Shown: positions 22,249 through 34,735, counted from the first letter of the stretch. The stretch is DNA of 64,000 nt from Hordeum vulgare subsp. vulgare (GCF_904849725.1 NC_058520.1:320489186-320553185), one strand, 5' to 3'. Translations and numbers: made by a program. Notes: generated from the sequence alone by a model not told the origin.

Positions 22249-24116
22249 ATGTCAGCTCACTATGCCAAGATCGATACTCATTCCAGAAATGTCCAGCTTA
22301 CCCATCCGTCGGGTGAGATAGTAAATATCTCTACTCGAGTTGCCAAATGTCAACTCTACTCCTTAAATGCCAACCCTCTTCCGGAACTTGAAGACATTCC
22401 AGTAGTCCGTGACTTCCTGGATGTCTTTCCAGAGGAACTGCCAGGAATTCCACCTGACAGAGATGTGGAGTTCGTGATAGATCTTGTTCCGGGAACTGTC
22501 CCAATAGCCAGAAGACCTTATAAGATGGCACCCCTGGACCTAGCCGAACTTAAGGAGCAACTAGATGAGGCCTTGAATAAAGGTTTCATTCGTCCTAGCT
22601 CTTATCCTTGGGCTTGTCCCGTCCTCTTCGTCAAGAAGAAAGACGGAACGGATCGGATGGTTGTAGATTATCGACCAGTTAATCTGGTCACCATAAAGAA
22701 CAAGTATCCGCTCCCCAGGATCAACGACCTGTACGATCAGCTTGCTGGATCCTCAGTCTTCTCCAAACTGGATTTGAGGTTGGGATACCATCAAATCAAG
22801 ATCAATAACGGGGACATTCCAAAAATGGCTTTTGTTACTCGTTATGGCCAATACGAGTACACCGTCATGTCCTTTGGTTTAACCAATGCCCCAGCCACCT
22901 TCTCTCGTATGATGAATTCAATCTTCATGGAGTATTTGGATAAATTTGTCGTGGTATAGCTCGATGATATTATCATCTACTCGAAGAACGAACAAGAACA
23001 TGCCGAGCATCTAAGGCTGGTATTGATGAAGCTTCGAGAGCATCGCCTTTATGCCAAGTTTTCAAAATGTGAATTCTGGTTACCAGAAGTGACCTATCTA
23101 GGTCACGTAATCTTTGGTAAGGGTATTGCTGTCAATCCCGGGAGAGTTCAAGCTGTCCTTGATTGGACTCAACCTGAATCGGTTAAGCAAGTTAGGAGTT
23201 TTCTTGGTCTAGCGAGCTATTGTCGCCGCTTTGTCGAGAATTTCTCCAAGTTTGCAAAGCCTCTAACTGAACTCCTCAAGAAGGATAAAAAGTTCGAGTG
23301 GACACCACAGTGTGAGCATAGTTTTCAGGAACTGAAAAGATGCCTGACTTCCACACCTGTGTTGCTACCACCAGATTTTTCTAAGGACTTTGTTATCTAT
23401 TGCGACGCCTCGCGACAAGGATTAGGTTGCATTCTCATGCAAGATCGTCAAGTGATCGCATACGCATCTCGACAGTTGCGTCCACATAAGGATAATTATC
23501 CCACACATGACCTTGAGCTTGCAGCTGTGGTGCATGCACTAAAAACCTGGCGACATTACCTTCTGGGTAATCGTTGTGAAATATTCACTGATCACCAAAG
23601 TCTGAAATATATCTCCACCCAGCCGGATTTGAATCTCAGGCAAAGACGGTGGGTTGAGTTTATCTCAGATTACGACTTAGGGATAACTTACACCCCGGGG
23701 AAGGCCAATGTTATGGCCGATGCACTAAGTCGTAAATCTTATTGTAACAATTTGATGCTACAACAAGGTCAACCACATCTCCATGAGGACTTTCAGAAGT
23801 TGAATCTCCATATTGTTCCTCAAGGATTCCTTTCTACCCTGGTGGCGAAGCCTACTCTTAAGGATCAAATTATAGCTGGCCAAAAGTGTGACAAGGGTAT
23901 ATCACGGATCAAGGAGAATATTTTTAGCGGAAATGCTAAAGAATTTTCCATGAACGATCAAGGTGTTGTGTTCTTCCAGAATCGTCTAGTGGTTCCTAAG
24001 AACCCACATCTAAGGCAGTTAATCCTTAAGGAGGCTCATGATTCTCCTCTCACCATTCATCCCGGTAGTACTAAGATGTATCAGGACCTACGCCAGAGGT
24101 TCTGGTGGACTAGATG
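22249..24116 (+). pseudogene. Chromovirus reverse transcriptase and RNase H
   Basis: Continues the polyprotein frame. RT motifs: [48 protein letters not shown] (here [15 protein letters not shown]), [37 protein letters not shown]. The active-site YLDD box is hit by TAG at 22,957-22,959 ([13 protein letters not shown]), an inactivating change. Thumb/connection: [17 protein letters not shown]. RNase [49 protein letters not shown] and [17 protein letters not shown] one-base deletion near 24,113 (agatg for agaatg) shifts the frame at WWTR/MKRE, just after the integrase zinc motif begins. Confidence 0.9.
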
Positions 24117-25338
24117 AAGAGAGAAATTGTTGAGTTTGTTGCTAACTGCGATGTTTGTCATCGAGTTAAGGCAGAACATCAGAGCCCTACTGGCACCCTT
24201 CAACCTCTAGCTATTCCTGAATGGAAATGGGATAAAGTTAGTATGGATTTCATTACTGGATTTCCCAAGACCAAGAAAGGGAATAATGCTATCTTTGTGG
24301 TCATTGACCGTCTTTCCAAAGTGGCTCATTTTCTTCCTGTTCGCGAGAGTATAACAGCTAGCCAGCTAGCAGAGATATATATCTCCTGAATAGTGTCTCT
24401 TCATGGTGTTCCCCTAGAGATTAACTCGGACCGTGGAAGTATCTTTACTTCTCGCTTCTGGGAAAGTTTTCAGAATGCCATGGGGACTCACTTATCTTTT
24501 AGCACTGCTTTCCATCCCCAATCAATTGGTCAAGTAGAAAGAGTGAATCAAATACTAGAAGATATGCTCCGAGCTTGTGTTATATCGTTCGGTATGAATT
24601 GGGAGAAGTGTCTTCCATTTGCCGAATTCGCTTATAACAATAGTTATCAATCAAGCTTGGGCAAAGCCCCTTTTGAAGTTCTCTATGGACGGAGATGTCG
24701 AACACCTCTTAATTGGTCAGAAACCAGAGAGAGGCAACTCTTTGGTCCGGACATGATCCAGGATGCAGAAGAGCAGGTTCGCATCATTCGTGAAAAGTTG
24801 AAAACAACCCAGTCTCGTCAAAAGAGCCAATATGATCGTCATCATAAGGCTGTGACCTCTGAAGTTGACGAGAAGGCTTACCTTCGGGTTACACCTTTGA
24901 AGGGTACCCATCGATTCGGTATCAAGGGCAAGTTGGCTCCTCGTTACATTGGTCCTTTTCGCATTCTTGCCAAACGAGGAGAAGTTGCCTACCAGTTGGA
25001 ACTTCCTCCGCATCTTTCCAAGGTTCATGATGTTTTCCACGTCTCGCAACTCAGGCGTTGCTTTTCGGATCCTATCCGTGAAGTGGACCACGAAACGCTT
25101 GATCTCCAAGATAACCTTTCATACCGAGAATACCCCGTGCGTATTCTTGATCAAGCTGAGCGTACCACTTGACGTCGAAACCTCAAGTTTCTTAAAGTTC
25201 AATGGTCAAATCATTCTGAAAAGGAGGCAACTTGGGAAAGAGAGGACCGTCTCCGACTTGAGTATCCTGCGTTATTCCCGACGACTTCTAAATCTCGGGA
25301 CGAGATTCCTTTGAGTGGGGGTGAGTTGTCACATCCCT
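24010..25338 (+). pseudogene. Chromovirus integrase with C-terminal chromodomain
   Basis: The zinc domain has His residues in [14 protein letters not shown] and the CxxC of CDVCHRVKAEHQ. The catalytic core carries SMDFITGFP (Asp), NSDRGSIFTSRFW (Asp) and GQVERVNQILEDM (Glu), so the DDE triad is present. Downstream are GKLAPRYIGPFRI, LPPHLSKVHDVFHVSQLR and a chromodomain-like end (YPVRILDQAERTT, then LKFLKVQWSNH, EATWEREDRLR). Two stops look like CGA-to-TGA changes: 24,387-24,389 and 25,170-25,172. The chromodomain of chromoviruses is thought to steer integration to particular chromatin. The natural stop codon (25,336-25,338) lies inside the 3' LTR. Confidence 0.88.
25312..25326 (+). promoter_or_regulatory. 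Polypurine tract of chromodomain Gypsy
   Basis: tgagtgggggtgagt abuts the 3' LTR start (TGTCAC, 25,327). It also encodes the last pol codons, so coding and priming functions overlap. Confidence 0.85.
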
Positions 25339-28300
25339 GACACCTTAAGCAAGTTAGTCTTGTGCTCATGTCTTCTTTGCATTGCATCTAAGAAATTCTC
25401 AACAAGAACAAAGAAAGTGGTGAAGGAAAAACTCAAACCCTAGCCACTTCTTTAAATAAAGGAAATCTCAAACCTAGTTAAAATTAATGAACCCAAAATG
25501 GCCTCAAGAAAAGTTCAATCTTTCTGATAAATCATGAAAGTAAATGAGCAATGAAGAAAACCATTTTCTTGACACTTTAAGCATTTTATTTAAGTGCAAA
25601 AAACTACTGGTTTCAAGTTTTAAATTTGAAATCAAAAACTTTAAACTTTCAAAAATGTTGGAAACTTTAGGAATGGTAATGGTTGGAAATATTCCAACAA
25701 ATATTCTAGGGTGCTCAACATAGTTTTTACAATTTATTTGGGAGTTGAAATAAATAGAAAATCAGTGAAATAGCAAAACAAAAACAAAAACAGAAAGAAA
25801 ATGAAAAATCCTTACATGTCGCCTAACCTGGCCCGGCCCAGCAATTCCTGTCGTCTTCCTCCCCCGCCAGTGGGCAGCAGGAGGTGGCCGCCGCGTACTC
25901 CGGCACAGCCACGCACCTGTGTGCCTGCCTGGCCTCCGCTTCGCGCTGGCAAGCCCGGGGATAAGCTCCCCGAGCCCGTGGCTATCCATTCCCAGCGCCA
26001 GTTTTCCCCCTCCTCTCGGATCTCTCCTCTCTCCTTCTGCCGCAATTGGAGCCCGAGCAGAGCTCGAGCTGCCCGTGCCCCTAGCCATAGGATCCTCTCT
26101 GTGAGTGCGCCGATAGCTCCGCCTCGTCGATCTAGTCCTCCCTGCAGAAGCTGAAGCCTCCCCGAGCCCTGCAAGGCCCTCGGCACCGTCGTCTTCAACC
26201 TTCGGGCGCCGGCGAGCTCTCCTCGATTCGTCGCCCTCAGCCCTTCCCCGAGCCGTCTAAGCCCTGCTCTGCACTCCCCGTGAGCATGCGGTCATTTCCC
26301 CTAAGATCTCCCCGTCGATCCCCTCCTCTAGGCCTAGTTTCACCGAAGCCCGACAAGATCCGCCGCTGCAGCTCGTCGCCGGTAACCCTCCGGTGATCAG
26401 CTCGTCCTTGTGAGGGCACCAGCAGCTTCAGGCCGTCGCGTAGATGCCGTAGGACCTAAGTCCCGTGCGCAACTCCCTTTGTATCGATGACCTCGATGAC
26501 GCCCGAACCTTGGCCGCCGCCAAGCTCGTCGCCGGCATCATCTCCGGCCAGATCAGCCCCATCTAAGTGCAGAAATGGAACCGCGGGAGATGTGCCGTTC
26601 CTCGGGTGCTCTCCGCGCCGATTTTGGCCCCCTGTGCGCCGTTTCCGAGCCCCCCCCCCCCGACGTTCTGATGGTCGCCGGAGGCTCCCCGCCGGCGAGG
26701 ACGACCTCGCTGCCGGTGGATCTCAGCTGGCCTCAGCCACTGACGTGTGGGGCCAGCCTCTGGATAGTTTAGAAATAATAAAAATAAATCAGATAAGTTA
26801 ATAAGTCACTGACATGTGGGTCCAGTAAAATTAATCAGCTAATTAAGTTTAATCTTAATCTAAAACTGACCAGAGACACTGACCAGTGGGTCCCACTGGT
26901 CAGGTTTGACTTTCAACGGCCAGTTGGACCTGCTGATGTCATGCTGATGCAGTAAAAGTATTTTTTCCAGTATAAAAATAATTCAAGAAATGTTTAAAAC
27001 TTCAAAAATTCATAGAAATTAATCTGTAACTCCAATGAAAATAATTTATATATGAAAAAGTATCAGAAAAATTCAAGGAATCTGAATATGCTATTTTCAA
27101 TCATGTTTGAAAAAGTTACAGAACCCAAACATGTAGATTAACGAATAAGTCAATTCTTATAAATACTTTATAAATGGAATATGAAAAGTATTTAAATTTC
27201 TTTTTGTTTGACATGATCAAACATTGTTCTAATAACAAACCAGTACCTTAACATGACATCTCATGCATGCTAACATCAAGTTGATCTGAGCATCAGGTCG
27301 AATCAATTAAATCGGTATCCGAGAATACCTCGTTTGAATTGATATTTGAATGTGATTCAAATCAACTTCAAACCTAATACATGTTGATTATAATAGTATA
27401 TCACCTTGCATTCTCATGCCATGCTCATGCATCATCTTGTTTGCATATGATTGTTATTGATTGTTGTCATTCATTTCGGTAGGCTCCGCACCCCCGGATT
27501 CCACCCAATATCCGTCTGACAGATATTTTCCCTCCTCTGAGCAACAAGGCAAGCAACCCTCTTGATCATCCCGATAAATCCCATGTTCTTGCTCCTGCAC
27601 TTATTTATTGCATTAGGATCAAATGCTTTTGCCATGTTAGTTGAACCCACTTCCTTTGAATGACCTAACCTTGTCACAGTAAATAGCCGAACCTTGCAAC
27701 CTAGCATACCTGGTAGTTGCTTGAGCTATGTTGTGCCTTATCCTGTTGTGCATGCTATGCTTAGAGTTGTGTATGGTCTGTCATCTGGGAGATGAACAGA
27801 ATTGTGAGAATGTGTTCGGTAAGCAAAGGTTGTGTGTTGAACCTGATTTGGTAAAGGTACCGGTGAAAGGCTGTGTAGGAGTACATGGCGGGTTGTTTCA
27901 TTGGAACCGTCCTTAGGAACTGAGTTCCGTGTATGTAATCCAAGACTAGATACTACCACATGCTGGGCCCTGAAATATGACCCCGCTAGGCCTATTAATC
28001 GCTTAGTACTCGGTCCAGGAGTTGCAAGTAGTTTCTGGTGTTTATAGTCATGCTGGAGGCCGTGCATAGTGCTGACCTGAGAGGTGGGCTATGATGCGGT
28101 AGGCAGTGCATGGTGTACCAAGTGGCACCCGGATGGTGGGCTTGGGAACCCTGCACACATCGTTTGAGGCCGTGGCGGAAACCTCGGTCGGACTTCCGTA
28201 CGGGTTACTCTCAGATAGGCGATAAACCTGGACTAGTACTAGTGTGGTTAACGGTTGTGGCCGACTCCCTCGCTGGGCTTCCGCTTGAAGGTTGCCGAGG

Positions 28301-29535
28301 TGCATGACGTGCACATGGCGATAAGTGGCGAGAGCGTGTGTGACGAAGTACACCCCTGCAGGGTTATGATCTATTCGAATAGCCGCGTCCGTGGATATGG
28401 ACTACTTGGAGACATATGTTGTTCATAGATAACTTCAATGGCTACTCATAAAATTGTCAAGATAAGCATGAGTGTGATGGACGGCAATTCCGAATGGAGA
28501 CGGAGTGATTCCACGATGGTGTATTGTTGTGGTGTTAGTGGACTCGTGTGCGAGAAATCAAGTTGTCAAAATTATTTAAAAATGCAAGTTGTCTAGCCAC
28601 GAGTCAAATGCTGGCTTTCCGCATGAAACCCCACCATACCTTGTTGATACATTGCATGAGTAGTTAGTTATCCTAAAGTCTTGCTGAGTACCTTCGTACT
28701 CATGTTTTCTTAATAAATGTTGCAAAGGTTGCTAATGACCCTAATGGAGGGTTCTTCGTAGACATCGACGACGACGAGTAGCTGGTGTCCCAGCTACGAT
28801 CTGGCCCTACGTTGGGTCTGTAGTATAGTCAGGCCATGTGCCTTCTAGTTGCCCTGTCTGTACTCAGACAGTTTAAACTCTTCCGCTGGCTTGTAACTGA
28901 ATGACTGCAATTATGGGTCGTGAGACCCTTGATGTGTAATATTATGTGTGTGGCTCTTCCGAGCCTCTTAAATAAAGTTTGTATGTTATGGTTATGTTGT
29001 GATGCCATCGATGTATCTATACATATCGGTATGCCATGCGTACGTGTGTCGTACTTGATATGTATGGGGTTCGATTACCTAGTCGTGAACTTTAGTAGCA
29101 CTCCTTACAAGGAAATGCCCCTTTGTGATCCGACGAGCCTTGGTAGTTCGCTACTGCTCCGGACACATTGGTTGACCGGCATGTGTCCTTCTTAGCTGCT
29201 GTGTCTGTCCCCTTTGGGGAAATGTCACGCGATGTAATGGAGTCCTTGTAGCTTGCTACGACTCGTCTACACTCGCTAGTGACCGACACCTGCTTTGTTG
29301 GGTCATGTATGCATGTCCTTGTGCGGTACTGCCACTTTGGTTTGTGACTAGACTTGTCGATCCGGGTTCTTTGACATTGGAATGCTAGCGGCACTATTGC
29401 ATACGTGAGTCAAAAGACGCAAACGGTCCCGGCTAAGGTAAGGCTGCAGCCGTGGAGTTAACCGTGCGTGAGACCGCAAAGAGATGCGATGTCTTACAGG
29501 CTGGATTCCTATGCCTTAGGATCGGGGTCCCGACA
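25327..29535 (+). repeat. 3' LTR of chromodomain Gypsy (4.2 kb)
   Basis: Same ends as the 5' LTR, with only scattered substitutions and small indels along its length (for example an extra ggtaat near 25,673). By visual comparison it is about 97-98% identical. That points to a comparatively recent insertion. Confidence 0.95.
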
Positions 29536-29540
29536 TAAGT
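29536..29540. repeat. Target-site duplication TAAGT, right copy
   Basis: taagt follows the 3' LTR; removing 15,125-29,540 restores a continuous Angela leader (attcataagt|gacatgaaat). Confidence 0.95.
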
Positions 29541-30272
29541 GACATGAAATGGCCATCATCTTGTTCTTCTTGATCTCCATCACCAAAGCACCGGCATGAT
29601 CTTCTTGTCATCGGCGCCACACCATGATCTCCATCATCTTGCCGCCATCGACGTTGTCGTGCTATCTATGCTATTACTACTAAAGCTACGATCTAGCAAT
29701 ATAGTAAGCACATCTGCAAACACAAACATTCATTTAAAGACAACCCTATGGCTCCTGCCGGTTGCCGTAGCATCGACGTGCAAGTTGATATTAACTACTA
29801 CAACATGATCATCTCATACATCCAATATATCACATCACGTCATTGGCCATATCATATCACAAGCATACCCTGCAAAAACAAGTTAGACGTCCTCTAATAT
29901 GTTGTTGCATGTTTTACGTGGCTGCTGTGGGTATCTAGTATGATCCCATCTTAATTACGCAAAAACCACAACGGAGATGTGCAAATAGCTATTTAACCTC
30001 TCTCCAAGGACCACCTAGGTCAAAACCAATTCAACTAAAGTTGAAGAAACAGGCACCCGCCAGTCATCTTTATGCAACGAGTTGCATGTTAGTCGATGAA
30101 ACCAGTCTCTCATAAGCGTACGAGTAATGTCGGTCCGGGCCGCTTCAATCCAACAATACCACCGAATCGAGAAACGACTAAGGAGGGCAGCAAATTGAAC
30201 ATCAACGTCCACAAAACCTTTTGTGTTCTACTCGAGATAACATCTACGCATGAACCTAGCTCATGATGCCAC
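29541..30272 (-). other. Angela 5' leader, distal part (minus strand)
   Basis: Continuation of the leader cut at 15,124. It carries the conserved Angela leader blocks, and ends at 30,272 with the complement of GTGGCATCATGAGC, the primer-binding region just after the LTR. Confidence 0.85.
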
Positions 30273-31144
30273 TGTTGGGGAATGTTGCATCGGAAACAAA
30301 AAAAATCCTACGCACATGAAGAACTATCATGGTGATGTCCATCTACGAGAGGAGACTAGATCTACGTACCCTTGTAGATCGCTAAGCGGGAAGCGTTTAA
30401 GAAACGCGGTTGATGTAGTGGTACAGCTTCGTGATTCAAATCACCGTTGTTCCACGATCCATCCCACGACCCGTTCCGATCTAGCGCCGAACGAACGGCA
30501 CCTCCGCCTTTAGCACAAGTACAGCTCGATGACAATCTTGGCCTTGTTGATCCAGCAAGAGAGATGGAGAAGTAGATGAGTTGTCTGGCAGCGTGACAGC
30601 GCTCTCGTGGTGGTTATGATCTACTCCTGCGGGGCTCTGCTCCAGCTCCGCTGAAATCCGATCTAGAGGCAAAACTACGTGGAATAGGTTTGAGTTGCAC
30701 GTGGCAAAGTTGTGTCTCAAAAACCCTAAAACCACCAGTATATATAGGAGGAGGGGAGGGGCTAGCCTTGGGGCACAAGGGCCCCAAGGGTGCGCCGGCC
30801 GAATTGGAGAGGAGGACTTCTCCTCCAATTTGGTTTGGGAAGGAGTTCTCCTCTTCCTTCCCACCTCCCTCTTTCCCTTTTTTTCTTTCTTTCCTTTGGT
30901 TTTTTCACTTGTGGCGCCATAGCCTTCTTGTGCTGGCTCCACCAGCACACTAAGGGCTGGTGCGCCACCCTAAGGTTACTGAGCTCACTCCCGGGTGCGT
31001 GGGCCCCTCCCTGTGAACACCCGGAACCCATTCGTCACTCCCGGTACACTGCCAGAATTTCTCGAAACTTTCCGATGACCAAATCAAAACATCCTACATA
31101 TCAATCTTCGTTTCTGGACCATTCCAGAAACCCTCGTGACGTCC
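30273..31144 (-). repeat. Angela 5' LTR, truncated (minus strand)
   Basis: Starts tgttggggaatgttgc (complement of the LTR end) and includes the TATA box (30,746-30,739). It breaks off at about 31,144 (cgtgacgtcc), so nearly 900 bp of the LTR's 5' side, including its TGTTGGAAATATG start, is gone. The adjoining sequence is another LTR family, also truncated at the same point. Confidence 0.85.
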
Positions 31145-31694
31145 ATTACTTTGATAGTTTGATATGTGGGTGGACCAGCGCTTGGGTACTGCCCTTACTT
31201 GGACAAGCATCCCACTTATGATTAACATCTCTCGCAAGCATCCACAACTACAAAAGAAGAATTTAGACAAAGTCTAACCATATCATTAAACTAGTGGATC
31301 CAAATCAGCCCCTCACGAAGCAACGCATGGACTGGGGTTTAAGCTTCTGACACTCCAGCAACCCATCATCTACTTACTACTTCCCAATGCCTTCCTCTAG
31401 GCCCAAATATGGTGAAGTGTTATGTAGTTGATGTTCACATAACACCAGTAGAGGAAAAGACAACATACAACATATCAAAATACCGAACGAATATCAAATT
31501 CACATGACTATTATCAGCATGACGTATCCCATGTCCTCAGGAACAAAAGTAACTACTCACAAGACATAATCATAATCAAGACCAGAGGTGTAATGAATAG
31601 CATCAAGGATCTGAACATAAACTCTTCCACCAAATAATCCAACTAGCATCAACTACAAAGAGTAATCAACACTACTAGCAACCTTACAAGTACC
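31145..31694 (-). repeat. Fragment of a TGATACGTCC-type LTR (3' portion)
   Basis: Together with 40,258-40,908 this forms about 1.2 kb of one minus-strand LTR, interrupted by an Angela insertion. Its sense start is at 40,908 (TCATACGTCCATTTTGCATC, normally TGATACG). The end of the LTR and any internal region are lost at 31,144. The family is common in Triticeae, but I am not certain of its name. Confidence 0.65.
31690..31694. repeat. Target-site duplication GTACC, left copy
   Basis: gtacc precedes the Angela LTR at 31,695 and is repeated perfectly at 40,258-40,262. Removing the insert rejoins the interrupted LTR as ttacaagtacc|aatcagag. Confidence 0.95.
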
Positions 31695-33485
31695 TGTTGG
31701 AAATATGCCCTAGAGGCAATAATAAATTAGTTATTATTATATTTCTTTGTTCATGATAATCGTTTATTATCCATGCTATAATTGTATTGATTGGAAACAC
31801 AATGCATGTGTGGATACATAGACAAAACACTGTCCCTAGTAGGCCTCTAGTTGACTAGCTCGTTGATCAAAGATGGTCAAGGTTTCCTGACCATAGGCAA
31901 GTGTTGTCACTTGATAACGGGATCACATCACTAGACCCAAACTAATAGACGTAGCATATTGATCGTGTCATTTTGTTGCTACTGTTTTCTGCGTGTCAAG
32001 TATTTGTTCCTATGACCATGAGATCATATAACTCACTGACACCGGAGGAATGCTTTGTGAGTATCAAACGTCGCAACGTAACTGGGTGACTATAAAGATG
32101 CTCTACAGGTATCTCCAAAGGTGTTCGTTGAATTAGTATGGATCGAGACTGGGATTTGTCACTCCGTGTGACGGAGAGGTATCTCGGGGCCCACTCGGTA
32201 ATACAACATCACACACAAGCCTTGCAAGCAATGTGACTTAGTGTAAGTTGCGGGATCTTGTATGACGGAACGAGTAAAGTGACTTGCCGGTAAACGAGAT
32301 TGAAATCGGTATGCGGATACTGACGATCTAATCTCGGGGAAGTAACATACCGAAGGACAAAGGGAATGACATACGGGATTATATGAATCCTTGACACTGA
32401 GGTTCAACCGATAAGATCTTCTGAGAATATGTAGGATCCAATATGGGCATCCATGTACCGCTATTGGATATTGACCGAGGAGTCACTCGGGTCATGTCTA
32501 CATAGTTCTCGAACCCGCACGGTGTGCACACTTAAGGTTCGACGTTGTTTTATGTGTATTTGAGTTATATGGTTGGTTACCGAATGTTGTTCGGTGTCCC
32601 GGATGAGATCCAGGACGTCACGAGGAGCTCCGGAATGGTCCGGAGGTAAAGATTGATATATAGGAAGTCCTGTTTTGGTCACCGGAAAAGTTTCGGGCTC
32701 ATCGGTAGTGTACCGGGAGTGCCGGGAGGGGTGCCGGGGACCATCGGGAGGGGTGTCACGCCCCAAGGGGTCTCATGGGCTATGGTAATAGATAAACCAG
32801 CCCCTAGTGGGCTGGAATAAGTTCCCACTAAGGCCCATAAGGTTTGAGAAGGAAAAACCCAAGGTGGAAAGAGTTTCCAAGTGGGAAGGTGGAATCCTAC
32901 TCCAAGTAGGATTGGAGTAGGACTCCTCCACCTCCAATTTCGGCCAAACCTTGAGGGTTTGAGGCTGCCTCTTCCCTCCCCTCCCTCCTATATATACTGA
33001 GGTATTAGGGCTGATTTGAGACAACTTTTGCCACGGCAGCCCGACCACATACCTCCACGGTTTTTTCTCTACATCGCGTTTCTGCGGAGCTCGGGCGGAG
33101 CCCTGCTGAGATTAGATCACCACCAACCTCCGGAGCGCCTTCACGCTGCCGGAGAACTCATCTACCTCCCCGTCTCTCTTGCTGGATCAAGAATGCCGAG
33201 ATCATCGTCGAGCTGTACGTGTGCTGAACGCGAAGGTGTCGTCCGTTCAGCACTACATCGGAGCGGATTGTGGGACGGATCGCGGGACGGTTCATGGGAC
33301 GGTTCGCGGGGCGGATCGAGGGACGTGAGGACGTTCCACTACATCAACCGCGTTTCTTAAACGCTTCTGCTGTGCGATCTACAAGGGTATGTAGATCGGA
33401 AATCCCCTCTCGTAGATGGACATCACCATGATAGGTCTTCGTGCGCGTAGGAAATTTTTTGATTCCCATGCGACGTTCCCCAACA
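31695..33485 (+). repeat. Angela 5' LTR
   Basis: TGTTGGAAATATGCCC...GTTCCCCAACA, 1,791 bp, with TATATATA at 32,989-32,996. Compared with the 3' LTR it lacks about 21 bp (near 31,930, between cacatca and ctagaccc) and has scattered substitutions. Confidence 0.95.
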
Positions 33486-33500
33486 GTGGCATCATGAGCT
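33486..33500 (+). promoter_or_regulatory. Angela primer-binding region
   Basis: gtggcatcatgagct directly follows the LTR. It is a divergent form of the initiator Met-tRNA match (TGGTATCAGAGC) that is typical of Angela/WIS/BARE elements. Confidence 0.75.
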
Positions 33501-34735
33501 AGCTTCATGTGTAGATGTCTTCTCGAGTAGAACACAAAAGTTTTTGTGGGCGGTGATGTGCGTTTTGCTTCCCTCGTTAGTCTTTTCTTGATTCTGCGCC
33601 ATTGTTGGATCGAAGCGGCTCGGACTGACATTACTCGTATGCTTACGAGAGACTGGTTTCATCGCTACGAGTAACTCCGTTGCTCAAAGATGACCGGCGA
33701 GTATCGGTTTCTCCAACTTTAGTTGAATCAGATTTGACCGAGGAGGTCCTTGGATGAGGTTAAATAGCAATTCATATATCTCCGTTGTGGTGTTTGCGCA
33801 AGTAAGATGCGATCCTACTAGATACCCATGGTCACCACATAAAACATGCAACAACAATTAGAGGACGTCTAACTTGTTTTTGTAGGGTATGCTTGTGATG
33901 TGATATGGCCAACAATGTGATGTGATATATTGGATGTATGAGATGATCATGTTGTAATAGTTAATATCGACTTGCACGTCGATGGTACGGCAACCGGCAG
34001 GAGCCATAGGGTTGTCTTTAAACTAACGTTTGTGCTTGCAGATGCGTTTACTATATTGCTAGGATGTAGCTTTAGTAGTAATAGCATGAGTAGCACCACA
34101 ACCCCGATGGCGACACGTTGATGGAGATCATGATGATGGAGATCATGGTGTGACGCCAGTGATAAGAAGATCGTGCCGGTGCTTTGGTGATGGAGATCAA
34201 GAAGCACATGATGATGGCCATATCATGTCACTTATGAATTGCATGTGATGTTAATCCTTTATGCACCTTATCTTGCTTAGAACGACGGTAGCATTATGAG
34301 GTGATCTCTCACTAAAATTTCAAGACGAAATTGTGTTCTCCCCAACTGTGCACCGTTGCGATAGTTCTTCGTTTCGAGACACCACGTGATGATCGGGTGC
34401 GATAGACTCAACGTTCACATACAACGGGTGCAAAACAGTTGCACACGCGGAACACTCGGGTTAAGCTTGATGAGCCTAGCATGTGCAGACATGGCCTCGG
34501 AACACATGAGACCGAAAGGTCGAGCATGAATCGTATAGTTGATATGATTAGCATAGAGATGCTTACCACGGAAACTATTCTCGACTGACGTGACGATCGG
34601 ACTTGAGATAGTGGATTTGGATCATGTACCACTCAAATGACTAGAGAGATGTACTTTTTGAGTGGGAGTTCTTAAGTAATATGATGAATTGAACTAATTG
34701 TCATGAACATAGTCTAATGGTCTTTGTGAATTACG
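33501..34735 (+). other. Angela 5' leader
   Basis: About 1.2 kb of untranslated leader, conserved block by block with 57,784-59,040 and with the minus-strand leader at 14,603-15,124 plus 29,541-30,272. No ORF of note. Confidence 0.8.

Larger units (their letters stand above)
15125..29535 (+). mobile_element. Chromodomain (Tekay-like) Gypsy LTR retrotransposon, 14.4 kb
   Basis: Near-identical LTRs (15,125-19,317 and 25,327-29,535), perfect 5-bp duplication TAAGT, a primer-binding site for initiator Met-tRNA, one gag-pol polyprotein with the order gag, protease, RT, RNase H, integrase, chromodomain, and a polypurine tract. The domain order and C-terminal chromodomain place it among chromoviruses, probably the Tekay/Del clade, known for long LTRs. 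An extra ORF precedes gag. Polyprotein lesions mean that this copy cannot encode its own mobility now. It sits inside the minus-strand Angela leader, so it is younger than the Angela rearrangement host. Confidence 0.9.
8579..31144 (-). mobile_element. Rearranged Angela Copia element with inverted internal segment
   Basis: Read on the minus strand: truncated 5' LTR (31,144-30,273), leader (30,272-29,536 and 15,124-14,603), gag, protease and half of integrase (14,602-12,944), then an inverted block (12,943-9,656, coding on the plus strand from gag to RNase H), then the 3' part of an LTR (9,655-8,579). Gag, protease and part of integrase are therefore present twice in opposite directions. A 14.4-kb Gypsy element interrupts the leader. 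Right end truncated at 31,144. Confidence 0.75.
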
